Source: Massilia antarctica
Lineage (GTDB): Bacteria; Pseudomonadota; Gammaproteobacteria; Burkholderiales; Burkholderiaceae_D
DNA length: 64,000 bases
Assembly: GCF_015689335.1 (NCBI RefSeq)
Contig: NZ_CP065053.1
Location: forward strand, 2,728,001-2,792,000
Direction of reading: 5' to 3'
This document shows positions 9,746-27,469 of this stretch, one piece after another. Numbering within the stretch: position 1 is the stretch's first letter; each line of letters starts with the position of its first letter. Below the pieces are notes generated by a model that was given only the letters and a program-made list of their open reading frames with translations, did no database searches and was not told where the DNA came from. The translations under genes and the position numbers were made by a program.

Positions 9746-11472
9746 ATGTGGAAGCAGTCAGTGACGCAAGACCAGGGCGTGCCTGTTGTTCTCGGCATTA
9801 ACCGGACGCAGGATGCAAGTATTTGCCTGATGCATGGGGCCGAGCTGGTGTGGGCGATCCAGAAAGAGCGCCTGACGCGGCACAAGCACCACTGGGGCCG
9901 GCTGGACGACGTGCGCAATATTTACCGGCCGCGCCTGCCCGGACTCGATAAGCCCATCGATATCCTGGTCGAGTGCTACTCCTGCGACGCCGAGTTTGCC
10001 CGGGTGGCCGAGTACGAACGCGAGCTGGCGGCTACCTTGGCGCTGGCGCCCGGTTGCCGGCGCGCGCGCGTCTCGCATCACCTCTCGCATGTCTATAGTG
10101 CCTTTCATCCTTCCCCTTTCGAGGATGCGGCCGTCATGGTCATCGACGGCCAGGGCAGCCGCATGGCCGACCTGACCGAAACCTGGGCGGGCGCCGCCGG
10201 CGTGCCGGGCGACTGGTGCGAGGTGGCATCGTTCTACCGCGCCGACCGGCAGCGGGTGGAATGTCTCGGCAAGCAGCTGTGGAACCGCGACGAGCGCCAG
10301 CCCGTGGGGCTGGGCATGTTCTATTTTCTGCTGACGCAGGCGATGTTTCCCGGGGAGGGGAACGAAGGCAAGGTCATGGGCCTGGCACCGCATGGCAAGG
10401 CGACGGCGCTGCGCTTGCCGCCGCTCGATGTGCAAGACGGGCGGGTGACGATTCCGGCGCGCTGGCGCGAGCTGTTTGCCAAACGCGGCCGCTTTCGCTA
10501 TGGCGGGGCGGACGATGCGCGCTTTGCCGATATCGTCAATCTCGCCGCGGCCGGGCAACGGGCGTTTGAAGAGGCGTTGCTGGAGGTGGCGCGTTGGCTG
10601 CATGCCCGCACCGGCGCGCGCAAGCTGTGTTTTGCGGGTGGTACCGGGCTCAATTGCTCGGCCAACGAGCGTTTGCTGCGCGAGACGCCGTTTCGCCGCG
10701 TATTCATTCCACCGGCGCCCGGCGACGCGGGCACGGCCATCGGCTGCGCCTTGTACGGGGTGGCCGAGCTGGGCGGTGCGCCCTGTGATTTTCGCTGGAC
10801 GAGTGATTATCTGGGTCCGGAACCGGTGCCGGACCTGATCGACGCGGCGGCGCAGAGTTGCGCGGACCTGCTGGTCGACCGCATCGACGATCGGCCTGCC
10901 ATGTGCGCGCGCATGGTTGACCTGCTGTGCGAGGCGCGCGTGGTGGCGCTGTACCAGGGCCGCAGCGAATTCGGCCCGCGTGCGCTCGGGCACCGCAGCA
11001 TCCTCGGCGACCCGCGTTTCGGCGCTATGCGCGACGCTATTAATGCCCGGATCAAGCAGCGAGAATGGTTCAGACCGCTGGCGCCGGTGGTGCTGCTTGA
11101 ACGGGCCGAGGAGTTTTTCGATGTGTGCCGGCCGGTGCCGTTCATGCAGTATGCCGCTCCCGTGCGCCAGCGGGCGGCGCGGCTCATTCCGGCGGTGACG
11201 CACGTGGACTGCACGGCCCGCCTTCAAACGGTGGGACCGGATGACGATCCATTCCTGCGCAGCCTGCTGCGCGAGTTCGCGTCGCGTACCGGCGTGCCGG
11301 TGCTGCTCAATACTTCCTTTAATCGCAGGGAGGAACCGATCGTCGAAACGCCCGCGGAAGCGGTGGCGACCTTCCGCGCCACGCCAATCCATGCGCTGGC
11401 CATGCCGCCGTATCTCTGCGAAAGCGGGAGGGGGAGGGGCTGTTGCGCGGCGATGTACTGGAGCGGCCGTGA
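9746..11472 (+). CDS. NodU/CmcH-type carbamoyltransferase, apparent frameshift near C-terminus
   Basis: Transfers a carbamoyl group from carbamoyl phosphate to a substrate hydroxyl (family knowledge). Visible family blocks are VVLGINRTQDASICL at the N-terminus, HHLSHVYSAFHPSPFEDAAV (metal and adenylate site), GEGNEGKVMGLAPHG, FAGGTGLNCSANERLL, PPAPGDAGTAIGCALYG, GRSEFGPRALGHRSILGDPR and GVPVLLNTSFNRREEPI. The literal frame runs to 11647 and ends in about 70 residues of Arg/Gly/Ala-rich sequence unlike the family. Allowing one extra base (or a -1 slip) in the purine run at 11426-11439 gives the ending GLLRGDVLERP with TGA at 11470-11472, about 575 residues, a normal family length, and a four-base overlap with the next gene. 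The start at 9746 has an upstream GGAGCGGAGG. The substrate is unknown. Confidence 0.82.
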
Positions 11473-12827
11473 TACGCGGCTATCCCGCGCGCGCCAGTGT
11501 GGTTCCGGGGGAGCGGCTGGCGCTGCATGTGTCGACCGATGCCGCGCGCTTCAGGGTATGGTTTTACCGCTGGTGGGACGGGGCGGAGCTGATGTTGCGT
11601 TCGGAGTGGCATTCCGGCCGTTTCGCGCCGGCCAGGGGCGCCGATGAGGACTGGCACTGGCCCCGCTATGAGTTTGCGATTCCTCTCGCATGGCCTTCAT
11701 CGGTGTATATCGCCTACCTGGAGGATGAGGGCGGGCCGCCGTTCGACATCGCCCTGAGCAGTGCGGCCGCGCTGTTCGTTGTCAGGGGGCGTGGTGGCGC
11801 GGACGTGCTCTACAAGATACCGCTGGCGACCTTCCACGCCTATAACTATAGCGGCGGGGGATGCCTTTACGCGAATCCGCCGCGTTCGAGGTCGCCGCCA
11901 GGAACCCGCTTGTCGCTGTTGCGCCCGGGTGGCGGGATTGGCGGCGAGCCCTGGGGTGCGCCCGACTATTACGATGAAGGCTCTGCCCGGCAAACATTCG
12001 CTCATTGGGACGCGCCGTTCATCCGCTGGCTCGCAGGGGAAGGGTACAGCGCGGATTTCTGTCTCAACTCGGATATCCATCACGACGTGGGCTTGCTGGC
12101 GCGTGGATATCGCTTGCTGCTCAGCGTGGGACACGACGAATACTGGAGCGAAGATGCACGCGACCATGTCGAGGACTTTATCGGCAGCGGGGGCAATGTC
12201 GCTTTCTTCGCGGCGAACGTGTGCTGGAGGCGCATCCATTATGTGGACGAGGGGGGCGCGATTGTTTGTCTTCAGGGTGGACCGTACGGCGCGCGCGATC
12301 ATTGGTGGCCGGTCACGGGAGCAGGCCGGCCTGAGGATGCGCTCGCCGGCGTGAGCTACCGGCATGGAGGTGGCTGGTGGGATGGTCCGCGGTCCACCCA
12401 AGGCTACGTGGTTCAGCAAGCGGGTCATTGGGTTTTTTCCGGAACGGGGATGAAGAACGGCGATGTGTTCGACGCGGTGTCGTCGCCACCCCTGGTTGGC
12501 TACGAGTGCGATGGCGCGCAGCTTGCGTATATGGACGGGGCTGATGGGGTCGTCAGGCTGGCAACGCAGGCCGGCAGCAATGGAACCCCGGCCAGCTTTG
12601 TCCTTCTGGCGGCGAACATGCTGGGCGAGGGTTGGCAGGAGCTCCCGGCGCGTTCCGGTTTTGCGGCAAGAGAAGGAGTGCATGCGGCCACGATGGGCAT
12701 CCATACGCGCAAGGGAGCAGTTTTCACCACAGGCACGACAGATTGGGCACAGGTGCTTGCTTCCGGGAACAATGCGGTTGTGGTGCGCATCACGCGTAAC
12801 GTTTTGGCGCATCTGACGACGCTGTAA
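11469..12827 (+). CDS. N,N-dimethylformamidase beta-subunit-like protein
   Basis: About 452 residues from a GTG start. It carries the recognisable core of the N,N-dimethylformamidase large-subunit C-terminal family: FHAYNYSGGGCLYANPPRS, GAPDYYDEGSARQTFAHWDA, LLLSVGHDEYWSEDARDH, GSGGNVAFFAANVCWRR, VSYRHGGGWWDGPRS, GHWVFSGTGMKNGDVF. The N-terminal part (VIRGYPARASVVPGERLALH) is a beta-sandwich-like segment common in these proteins. The GTG at 11469 is preceded by GGAG at a good distance and overlaps the TGA of the frame-corrected carbamoyltransferase (GTGA), which points to translational coupling. True dimethylformamidase activity is not implied; many family members have unknown substrates, probably C-N bonds. 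No small subunit is seen nearby. Confidence 0.85.
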   Translation: MIRGYPARASVVPGERLALHVSTDAARFRVWFYRWWDGAELMLRSEWHSGRFAPARGADEDWHWPRYEFAIPLAWPSSVYIAYLEDEGGPPFDIALSSAAALFVVRGRGGADVLYKIPLATFHAYNYSGGGCLYANPPRSRSPPGTRLSLLRPGGGIGGEPWGAPDYYDEGSARQTFAHWDAPFIRWLAGEGYSADFCLNSDIHHDVGLLARGYRLLLSVGHDEYWSEDARDHVEDFIGSGGNVAFFAANVCWRRIHYVDEGGAIVCLQGGPYGARDHWWPVTGAGRPEDALAGVSYRHGGGWWDGPRSTQGYVVQQAGHWVFSGTGMKNGDVFDAVSSPPLVGYECDGAQLAYMDGADGVVRLATQAGSNGTPASFVLLAANMLGEGWQELPARSGFAAREGVHAATMGIHTRKGAVFTTGTTDWAQVLASGNNAVVVRITRNVLAHLTTL

Positions 12828-12871
12828 GCGTTGCGAAAGTAGGTGTTCAACAGTGGGCTTCATAAAACGCC

Positions 12872-13092
12872 TTGCCAAGCCGGCGGAGGGTTTGCTATAG
12901 TTCGCCTCCCCGCTGAAAGGGTTAACGAAATCAAGTAGTTAGCAAGCAGTTGGGGCCGTCTCCAAGGAGGCGCGGTAGTAAAAAAGAGGTTGACGAGAAA
13001 CGCGAAACGCTGCATAATCTCACCTCTCTGCTGCAACGAACACAACGCTTCGTAGCAAACGGCAGAAGTAGTGCAGAATAAGTTCTTTAACA
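12872..13092 (+). promoter_or_regulatory. rRNA operon 1 tandem promoters P1, P2 and boxA
   Basis: P1: TTGCCA at 12872-12877 and TATAGT at 12896-12901, 18 bp apart. P2: TTGACG at 12990-12995 and CATAAT at 13013-13018, 17 bp apart. A boxA-like antitermination element, TTCTTTAACA, lies at 13083-13092. The same arrangement and spacing precede the other two rRNA operons, which supports the call. P1 and P2 fit sigma-70 consensus; use of each is inferred. Sequence similarity between the three operons begins close to P1. Confidence 0.8.
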
Positions 13093-13263
13093 ATTAACAG
13101 TCGATAAGTGTGGGCGTTTGATGAAGGTGCCAACGAAGCGTAAGCGACGTTGAATACTTAAATTATCAAATGTTCACAAAGAAGAAATATAGGCGCTTCG
13201 CAAGAAGTGGCCTGTCAGTATTTTGAGTGAGCGATCTGTCCGCAAGGACATTAAACAGAGATT

Positions 13264-17980
<4,717 letters not shown>

Positions 17981-18126
17981 TAACCTTAGCAGGTACAGAG
18001 ATAAGAAATGCGCGTTGTGTTTTGTGCGATACGCACAGTCACTACCCAAAGTAATACAATAAAACGATACTTCTTCCAGATTCAAGCTAGTGCTGCCCGG
18101 TCGGGAGCACCAAGCTGTACAAGTTA

Positions 18127-18241
18127 TGCCTGATGACCATAGTAAATCGGTACCACCCCTTCCCATCCCGAACAGGACCGTGAAACGATTTTACGCCGAT
18201 GATAGTGCTGCAACCAGTGTGAAAGTAGGTTATCGTCAGGC
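18127..18241 (+). rRNA. 5S ribosomal RNA, operon 1
   Basis: About 115 nt, starting TGCCTGATGACCATAGT and ending TATCGTCAGGC. The ends pair as helix I. The internal block CCCTTCCCATCCCGAACAGG is the usual betaproteobacterial 5S core. It follows 23S by about 146 nt. Confidence 0.95.
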
Positions 18242-18257
18242 TAGTTATAAGAGAAAG

Positions 18258-18315
18258 ACCCCGGTAAGCCTAAGCGCGCTCAAGATCGCGCTTAGTGCAA
18301 ACCGGGGTTTTTTTT
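18258..18315 (+). terminator. Intrinsic terminator of rRNA operon 1
   Basis: A two-part stem, ACCCCGGT with ACCGGGGT outside and CTAAGCGCG with CGCGCTTAG inside, is followed by eight T residues at 18308-18315. It lies 16 bases after 5S. Confidence 0.92.
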
Positions 18316-18488
18316 CGTCCGCAGTTTTAGACCTCTACATTTCTCCCTCAACGCTCATTAAACCAGCGGCCGATCACTGTTTCAAATACTGGATGCATAT
18401 TCCAGCCAGACTTCACCATTACTTCATCCGTGCTTCACACTGAAAGTTTATCTTCCTTGCACCGGCAAATCTGCTGATGGAGGAAATA

Positions 18489-19535
18489 ATGAATAAGAAA
18501 CAGGGCACGCAGGCCGCGCGAAAGTTGTCCGCACCACTAAAAAAAGCGGGACGAATGATCCTGAAACGTCGTCTCATGGCCGGCTTTGCGCTGTTGCTGC
18601 TCGCGGCGGCGGGTGCTTGCTGGTGGGTGTGGGAGCGCAACGGGGCTTATGGCTTCAATGTACTGTGGCGCCGCGGCGGAACCTACTGGGTCAATGTCAA
18701 GACCGACGATCCACGCCTGTCGCCAGCGATGCGCCTTGCTCTCACGGTGCCGGTACCTGCTGCAACGTCCGGCCCGATGAACTGGCAGGAACGCGAGAAA
18801 GGATTTGAAGTGGCCGAGCTGCCGGTCATGGTCGGCGGCCGTGAGGTCGACCGTATCCTGCTGGCGCGTATCGATCCGTCGCAGTATCGCTTTATCGTGC
18901 GCAATGCTCCGGACGGCGACAAGGGCATCGATGAATGGGAGCGCGTATTGCCGCAAGCGCTATTGATCGTTAACGGCAGCTTCTATGGTCTGAAAGGTTT
19001 GCCCGATACGCCCTTCATCAGCGAGGAAACGGTGATGGGCCCGCGCCGTTACAACGCCCGCGCCGGCACTTTTGTCGCCGACAAGAACGGTGCCGGCGTC
19101 AGGGACCTGCGCGACGGAAACTGGCAGCAGGCGCTCGATGGGGCTAGCAATGCAATGGTCTCCTACCCACTCCTCATCGGAGACGACGGACAGACCCATG
19201 TGAGCAGCAACAGCCGGTGGCTGGCCAACCGCAGTTTCGTTGCTCAAGACAGGCAGGGGCGCATCATCGTCGGTACTACCAAGGACGCATTTTTCTCGTT
19301 GGCCCGCTTGGCCCAATTTCTAAAGGAGTCGCCGCTCGATCTGAAGGTCGCGCTTAACCTTGATGGCGGACCACTGGCTTGCCAGAGCGTGCGTTTGCCC
19401 GGTTTTAATCGAAAGCTTTACGCCTTGTGGGAGGCGCAGGTCGAAGGCGATCAGGTCAAGCTGCTCAGATGGCCATTGAGTAGCGCGACCTGGGCGATGG
19501 CTGTTGTCCTGACCGTGGAACGGAAGACCAACTAG
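18489..19535 (+). CDS. Phosphodiester glycosidase family protein (NAGPA-like)
   Basis: 348 residues with a single N-terminal membrane helix near residues 30-45 (GFALLLLAAAGACWWVW), so it is probably anchored with the catalytic part outside. The fold family (DUF2233/NAGPA, phosphodiester N-acetylglucosaminidase-like) is suggested by LLIVNGSFY in the middle and LKVALNLDGGPLACQSV near the C-terminus, the two conserved blocks of that family. Bacterial members are thought to act on glycan phosphodiesters, but the substrate here is unknown. The ATG at 18489 is chosen because GGAGGAA precedes it at the right distance; the in-frame ATG at 18477 would place that site inside the gene. It lies alone between rRNA operons 1 and 2. 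Confidence 0.8.
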   Translation: MNKKQGTQAARKLSAPLKKAGRMILKRRLMAGFALLLLAAAGACWWVWERNGAYGFNVLWRRGGTYWVNVKTDDPRLSPAMRLALTVPVPAATSGPMNWQEREKGFEVAELPVMVGGREVDRILLARIDPSQYRFIVRNAPDGDKGIDEWERVLPQALLIVNGSFYGLKGLPDTPFISEETVMGPRRYNARAGTFVADKNGAGVRDLRDGNWQQALDGASNAMVSYPLLIGDDGQTHVSSNSRWLANRSFVAQDRQGRIIVGTTKDAFFSLARLAQFLKESPLDLKVALNLDGGPLACQSVRLPGFNRKLYALWEAQVEGDQVKLLRWPLSSATWAMAVVLTVERKTN

Positions 19536-19733
19536 CACGTCGACACGCGCGAGCCGCGCCGCTTACGGATGACATGATCTGCCGGGCGCATTCTTCTTCT
19601 ATTGATTGCTGGGCCGCGCGCGCCGCGCGTGTCTTACTGCGCCTGGCATTGTCCGAAACGACGCGGCGATGCCAGGCTAGCCCGGATCTGTCCATATCGA
19701 GCCGATCATTGGCAGGACCGACCGGCTCTCATA

Positions 19734-20200
19734 TCAGAGAACTTCAAGATTTGCTTCGCGCATGCCGACCAGGAGTGCCTTTCCATTGTCATCGACACGG
19801 AACTCCCCGTACTTCGCCGCTTCCCAGCGTTTTCCTTCCCCTTCCTGGAAATACCAGGCATCGGTCACCAGGGTATGGCCACCGTGGCGAGGGGTAAGTT
19901 AGATCATGATCTCACCAGGGGCAAGCGGCTTGCGGTCGTGGAGCCGGGTCAGCTCCACGATTCCCTTCTCGTTCGCCTTGCCGGCGACTTTCCATCGCGC
20001 GCTTCCCGTCACGCCATCGTCTAATTGCGATACTTCCTGCGGCAATTTGAAATTCAAGCGCCTGTAATCGCCCTGCATGAGCGAACGCGGATCGACGGGC
20101 GCCAGTTCCACCAGCAGCGGACCGCCGTCAGCGCAATGCCTATCCGCCCGGTCCCAGATTCTTTCGGAGCGGGGGCCGCCTTGCCGTCACGGACTACCGG
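19734..20200 (-). pseudogene. GDYXXLXY-family membrane protein remnant, at least two frameshifts
   Basis: Leftward pieces of one gene lie in different frames. One piece reads PLLVELAPVDPRSLMQGDY followed by RRLNFKLP, the hallmark of the GDYXXLXY family, and runs to LAPGEIMI with a stop at 19899. Just downstream a second frame continues HTLVTDAWYFQEGEGKRWEA and GEFRVDDNGKALLVGMREAN, matching the usual C-terminus, with a stop at 19734-19736. Upstream, the N-terminal helix is represented only by GRIGIALTAV in a third frame, so part of it seems deleted. No intact start is visible. The family usually sits beside DUF4401 and DUF2157 genes, as here. The gene is most simply a decayed remnant. Confidence 0.75.
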
Positions 20201-20229
20201 TGCGCCATCGCGAATTGCAAGCCAGGCGA

Positions 20230-21267
20230 TCAAGGTGAACAGCGCGCCGGGCCGATCAGGATGAGCGCCTTGGTCGCAAGCGGATACACCAGCTGGTAAT
20301 ACAGCGCGCCAATAATCCGCGCCGCCGCGGCGCCCGCAGCCGTCGCGATGCCCGAGCGCCCGCTGCTCGCGCTTACAGCGAGAATCGTCAGCACCGCGCC
20401 GAGCGACGGCATCAGCACCGCCAGTCCCGTGAATACCGCAGCCGCACACGCATACCACGGCTTGCGTAACGCCGCCCAGCGCATAGCCAGCCAGGCAGCC
20501 GCGCCAAGCGTCAGCACCGCCGACACATACCGGGCAAAGGATGCCAGTGGTTGCGACAGCGGAGCCATCGTGCTGGCGGAACCGATATGGATGGCGGCGC
20601 CGGCCAGGAAGGTCATTCCTGTCCACAGCGCGAGGCCTGCTACGATAGTGAGTACCCACCCTGTCGCCACTCTGTCCACCAGCACGCTACGAAGACGTTG
20701 TCGCTGGACGAAGTCGGTGAGCAGCCAGATTCCCATCGCACCATGCACCACCATCCAGAATCCATCGCGATCGCGATTGGATGCAAGCGTGACGATAGCC
20801 GTCATGATGAATGCGCATGAAATCGCGCCCAGCAGAACGCGCAGCCAATTGCGGGGAATAAGCACAGCCAGGATGATGGCCAATAGCGCGACGCCGACCG
20901 AGCCATTGCCAATGGACTTGTCGATGTAAAAAGCCGCACTCATGCCCGCCGCGCCGGCCAGCAATGCTCGAATTGCCAGCTGTTCGATAAACAAGGGGAG
21001 GGAAGCGCGGCGCAAAATCGCCACTGCGACGCCGCAGATAACGAGCGAAACCGGATACAGCGTGCGGCTGTCGCGGCCCAGAAGATCGCCGCATGACAAA
21101 AAGACGATTCCCATCAGTGGAATGGCCGCCAACCACGCTCCCAGCGCCGTCAACAATACGACGGGCCAGGGGCGATACCCTTGATGCTGAATAGAGGCGG
21201 CCGCGAAGGACGGAAGAATGCCGGCCGCCGTTGCGTCGGCGATAATCTCATTGAATGACCGTTTCAT
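20230..21267 (-). pseudogene. DUF4401-like membrane protein, C-terminal frameshift
   Basis: The open frame gives 345 residues with about ten hydrophobic helices, starting MKRSFNEIIADATAAGILP, and fits the DUF4401 multi-pass family. The start has a strong GGAGGTG site and overlaps the stop of the DUF2157 remnant (ATGA at 21264-21267). The last helix breaks: the frame ends KALILIGPARCSP, while the neighbouring frame reads GALFTLIAWLAIRDGAP, the expected last membrane segment. A one-base loss near 20245-20255 explains this. With damaged genes on both sides it is probably non-functional, though the N-terminal nine-tenths is intact. Confidence 0.65.
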
Positions 21268-21733
21268 TGTGCACCTCCGCGCACCGGGCCGCGCTTGGAC
21301 AGAGCGAGAACGATGCTGACCGTTGCGGCAAGCAAGCCCGCGGCTACCAGGCCAAGCACCAACAGGCTGGGAATAGACCAGTTCTCGTGATCGGCGAGGA
21401 GGATGGGCCTATAAGCCAATCAGCAGTACATTCAGGGCAAGTCCGATGCCACACAACGAAAACACATCGAACAAGCGATGCGACGAAAACGCGGCAGCGG
21501 TCGCGGCCAACGTCAGCAAAGCTGGCCAATATTGTGCGCTTACCTCACTGTTCGCCAAGCCGGCAATCCCGATCAGCGCGACGCTGATCACCGCCAGCGC
21601 AACGCTCACCCGCATCGACAGGAGGCCGGCGCCGGTCCATCGCGCACATAGGGGACTAAGCAGCGCCGCAAGGGCAAGTGCGCCCATGCATGCAGCAGCT
21701 TGATAGAGCAGATTTTGGAATTGCGGCTGAGTT
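21264..21733 (-). pseudogene. DUF2157-like membrane protein, 3' fragment with frameshift
   Basis: Only the C-terminal part of the gene remains. One frame reads QFQNLLYQAAACMGALALAA and continues through several hydrophobic helices to LALNVLLIGL with a stop near 21410. The next frame then continues with PILLADHENWSIPSLLVLGL and AAGLLAATVSIVLALSKRGP, ending at TGA 21264-21266. The upstream side is lost: a stop lies at about 21734, and the P1 promoter of rRNA operon 2 begins 24 bp further on. Assignment to DUF2157 rests on its hydrophobic pattern and on the usual order with DUF4401 and GDYXXLXY genes. Confidence 0.55.
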
Positions 21734-21757
21734 TACCGGCTTTGTATCAAAAAGGGC

Positions 21758-21978
21758 TTGCCAAGCGATCGGGGCCTTTGCTATAGTTCGCCTCCCCGCT
21801 GAAAGGGTTAACGAAATCAATTAGTTAGCAGGCAGTTGGGGGCGCCTCGAAAGAGACGCGGTAGCAAAGAAGGGGTTGACGAGAAACGCGAAACGCTGCA
21901 TAATCTCACCTCTCTGCTGCAACGAACACAACGCTTCGTAGCAAACGGCAGAAGTAGTGCAGAATAAGTTCTTTAACA
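21758..21978 (+). promoter_or_regulatory. rRNA operon 2 tandem promoters P1, P2 and boxA
   Basis: P1: TTGCCA at 21758-21763 with TATAGT at 21782-21787 (18 bp). P2: TTGACG at 21876-21881 with CATAAT at 21899-21904 (17 bp). BoxA TTCTTTAACA lies at 21969-21978. The layout is identical to operon 1. Confidence 0.8.
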
Positions 21979-22149
21979 ATTAACAGTCGATAAGTGTGGG
22001 CGTTTGATGAAGGTGCCAACGAAGCGTAAGCGACGTTGAATACTTAAATTATCAAATGTTCACAAAGAAGAAATATAGGCGCTTCGCAAGAAGTGGCCTG
22101 TCAGTATTTTGAGTGAGCGATCTGTCCGCAAGGACATTAAACAGAGATT

Positions 22150-23683
<1,534 letters not shown>

Positions 23684-23771
23684 GAGTTGCACCTGACTAT
23701 AGAGTCAGTTCATTAAGCGTCCACTCTTATCGACTGTTGAATTTAGAAGAAACAGTAGCAGTGTCCAAGTC

Positions 23772-23848
23772 GGGGCTGTAGCTCAGCTGGTTAGAGCACC
23801 GTGTTGATAACGCGGGGGTCGTTGGTTCGAGTCCAACCAGCCCTACCA
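23772..23848 (+). tRNA. tRNA-Ile (GAT)
   Basis: 77 nt starting GGGGCTGTAGCTCAGCTGG, with anticodon GAT in the loop TTGATAA, T-arm GGTTCGAGTCC and encoded CCA. The acceptor stem GGGGCTG/CAGCCCT pairs with a G-T. It lies in the 16S-23S spacer of operon 2. Confidence 0.96.
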
Positions 23849-23870
23849 GTTATGTCTTTAGATATACCTT

Positions 23871-23946
23871 GGGGGATTAGCTCAGCTGGGAGAGCACCTG
23901 CTTTGCAAGCAGGGGGTCGTCGGTTCGATCCCGTCATCCTCCACCA
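23871..23946 (+). tRNA. tRNA-Ala (TGC)
   Basis: 76 nt starting GGGGGATTAGCTCAGCTGG, anticodon TGC in TTTGCAA, T-arm GGTTCGATCCC and encoded CCA. It follows tRNA-Ile by 22 nt, the standard Ile-Ala spacer order. Confidence 0.96.
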
Positions 23947-24189
23947 CTCTACTTAACTTTGAAAGTACAAACGTAAGTCAGCGCATCGGCGCCTGGGTTT
24001 AGGTTTGGTCTTTTAGAGATTAAAAGCTGTTTCGTTCTTTAACAATCTGGAAGAAGTAAAGTTTTAATCGAATCGCCGACAGGCGTTTCGATGGGTAGTG
24101 ATTGTATGTATCAAAACAAAGCAACAACGCTGTACTTTCTTATCTCTGTAACGCTCTTTGATCGTCAAGATCAGAGGCTAACGTTATAG

Positions 24190-27063
<2,874 letters not shown>

Positions 27064-27209
27064 TAACCTTAGCAGGTGCAGAGATAAGAAATGCGCGTTG
27101 TGTTTTGTGCGATATGCACAGTCACTACCCAAAGTAATACAATAAAACGATACTTCTTCCAGATTCAAGCTAGTGCTGCCCGATCGGGAGCACCAAGCTT
27201 TACAAGTTA

Positions 27210-27324
27210 TGCCTGATGACCATAGTAAATCGGTACCACCCCTTCCCATCCCGAACAGGACCGTGAAACGATTTTACGCCGATGATAGTGCTGCAACCAG
27301 TGTGAAAGTAGGTTATCGTCAGGC
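27210..27324 (+). rRNA. 5S ribosomal RNA, operon 2
   Basis: The 115-nt gene appears the same as the operon 1 5S gene; small changes lie just outside it (CTTTAC rather than CTGTAC before it). Confidence 0.95.
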
Positions 27325-27338
27325 TAGTTATAAGAGAG

Positions 27339-27375
27339 AAACCCCGTTGGCCTTTGTGCCGATGGGGTTTTTTTT
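27339..27375 (+). terminator. Intrinsic terminator of rRNA operon 2
   Basis: Stem AACCCC with TTGGC on one side and GCCGA with GGGGTT on the other, loop CTTTGT, then a run of T to 27375. It differs in sequence from the operon 1 terminator, so similarity between the operons ends here. Confidence 0.92.
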
Positions 27376-27441
27376 CGTCTGTACCTTTTAAAACGCGCAC
27401 GCTACAACGCCCGCATTGTATGTGGCTTTTAACGTAAAATT

Positions 27442-27466
27442 GCCTCCTAATTAATTTCCAGGAGGC
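27442..27466 (+). promoter_or_regulatory. Hairpin that pairs with the ribosome binding site
   Basis: GCCTCCT at 27442-27448 is a perfect complement of AGGAGGC at 27460-27466, with an 11-nt AT-rich loop. AGGAGG is the strong ribosome binding site of the gene starting at 27470. The hairpin would hide it, suggesting control of translation. This is read from sequence only. Confidence 0.55.
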
Positions 27467-27469
27467 GCG

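Noticed and set aside
11473..11647. The Arg/Gly-rich tail of the carbamoyltransferase frame as a real domain
   Set aside because: It reads in the wrong frame across the start of the dimethylformamidase-like gene, which has strong family motifs.
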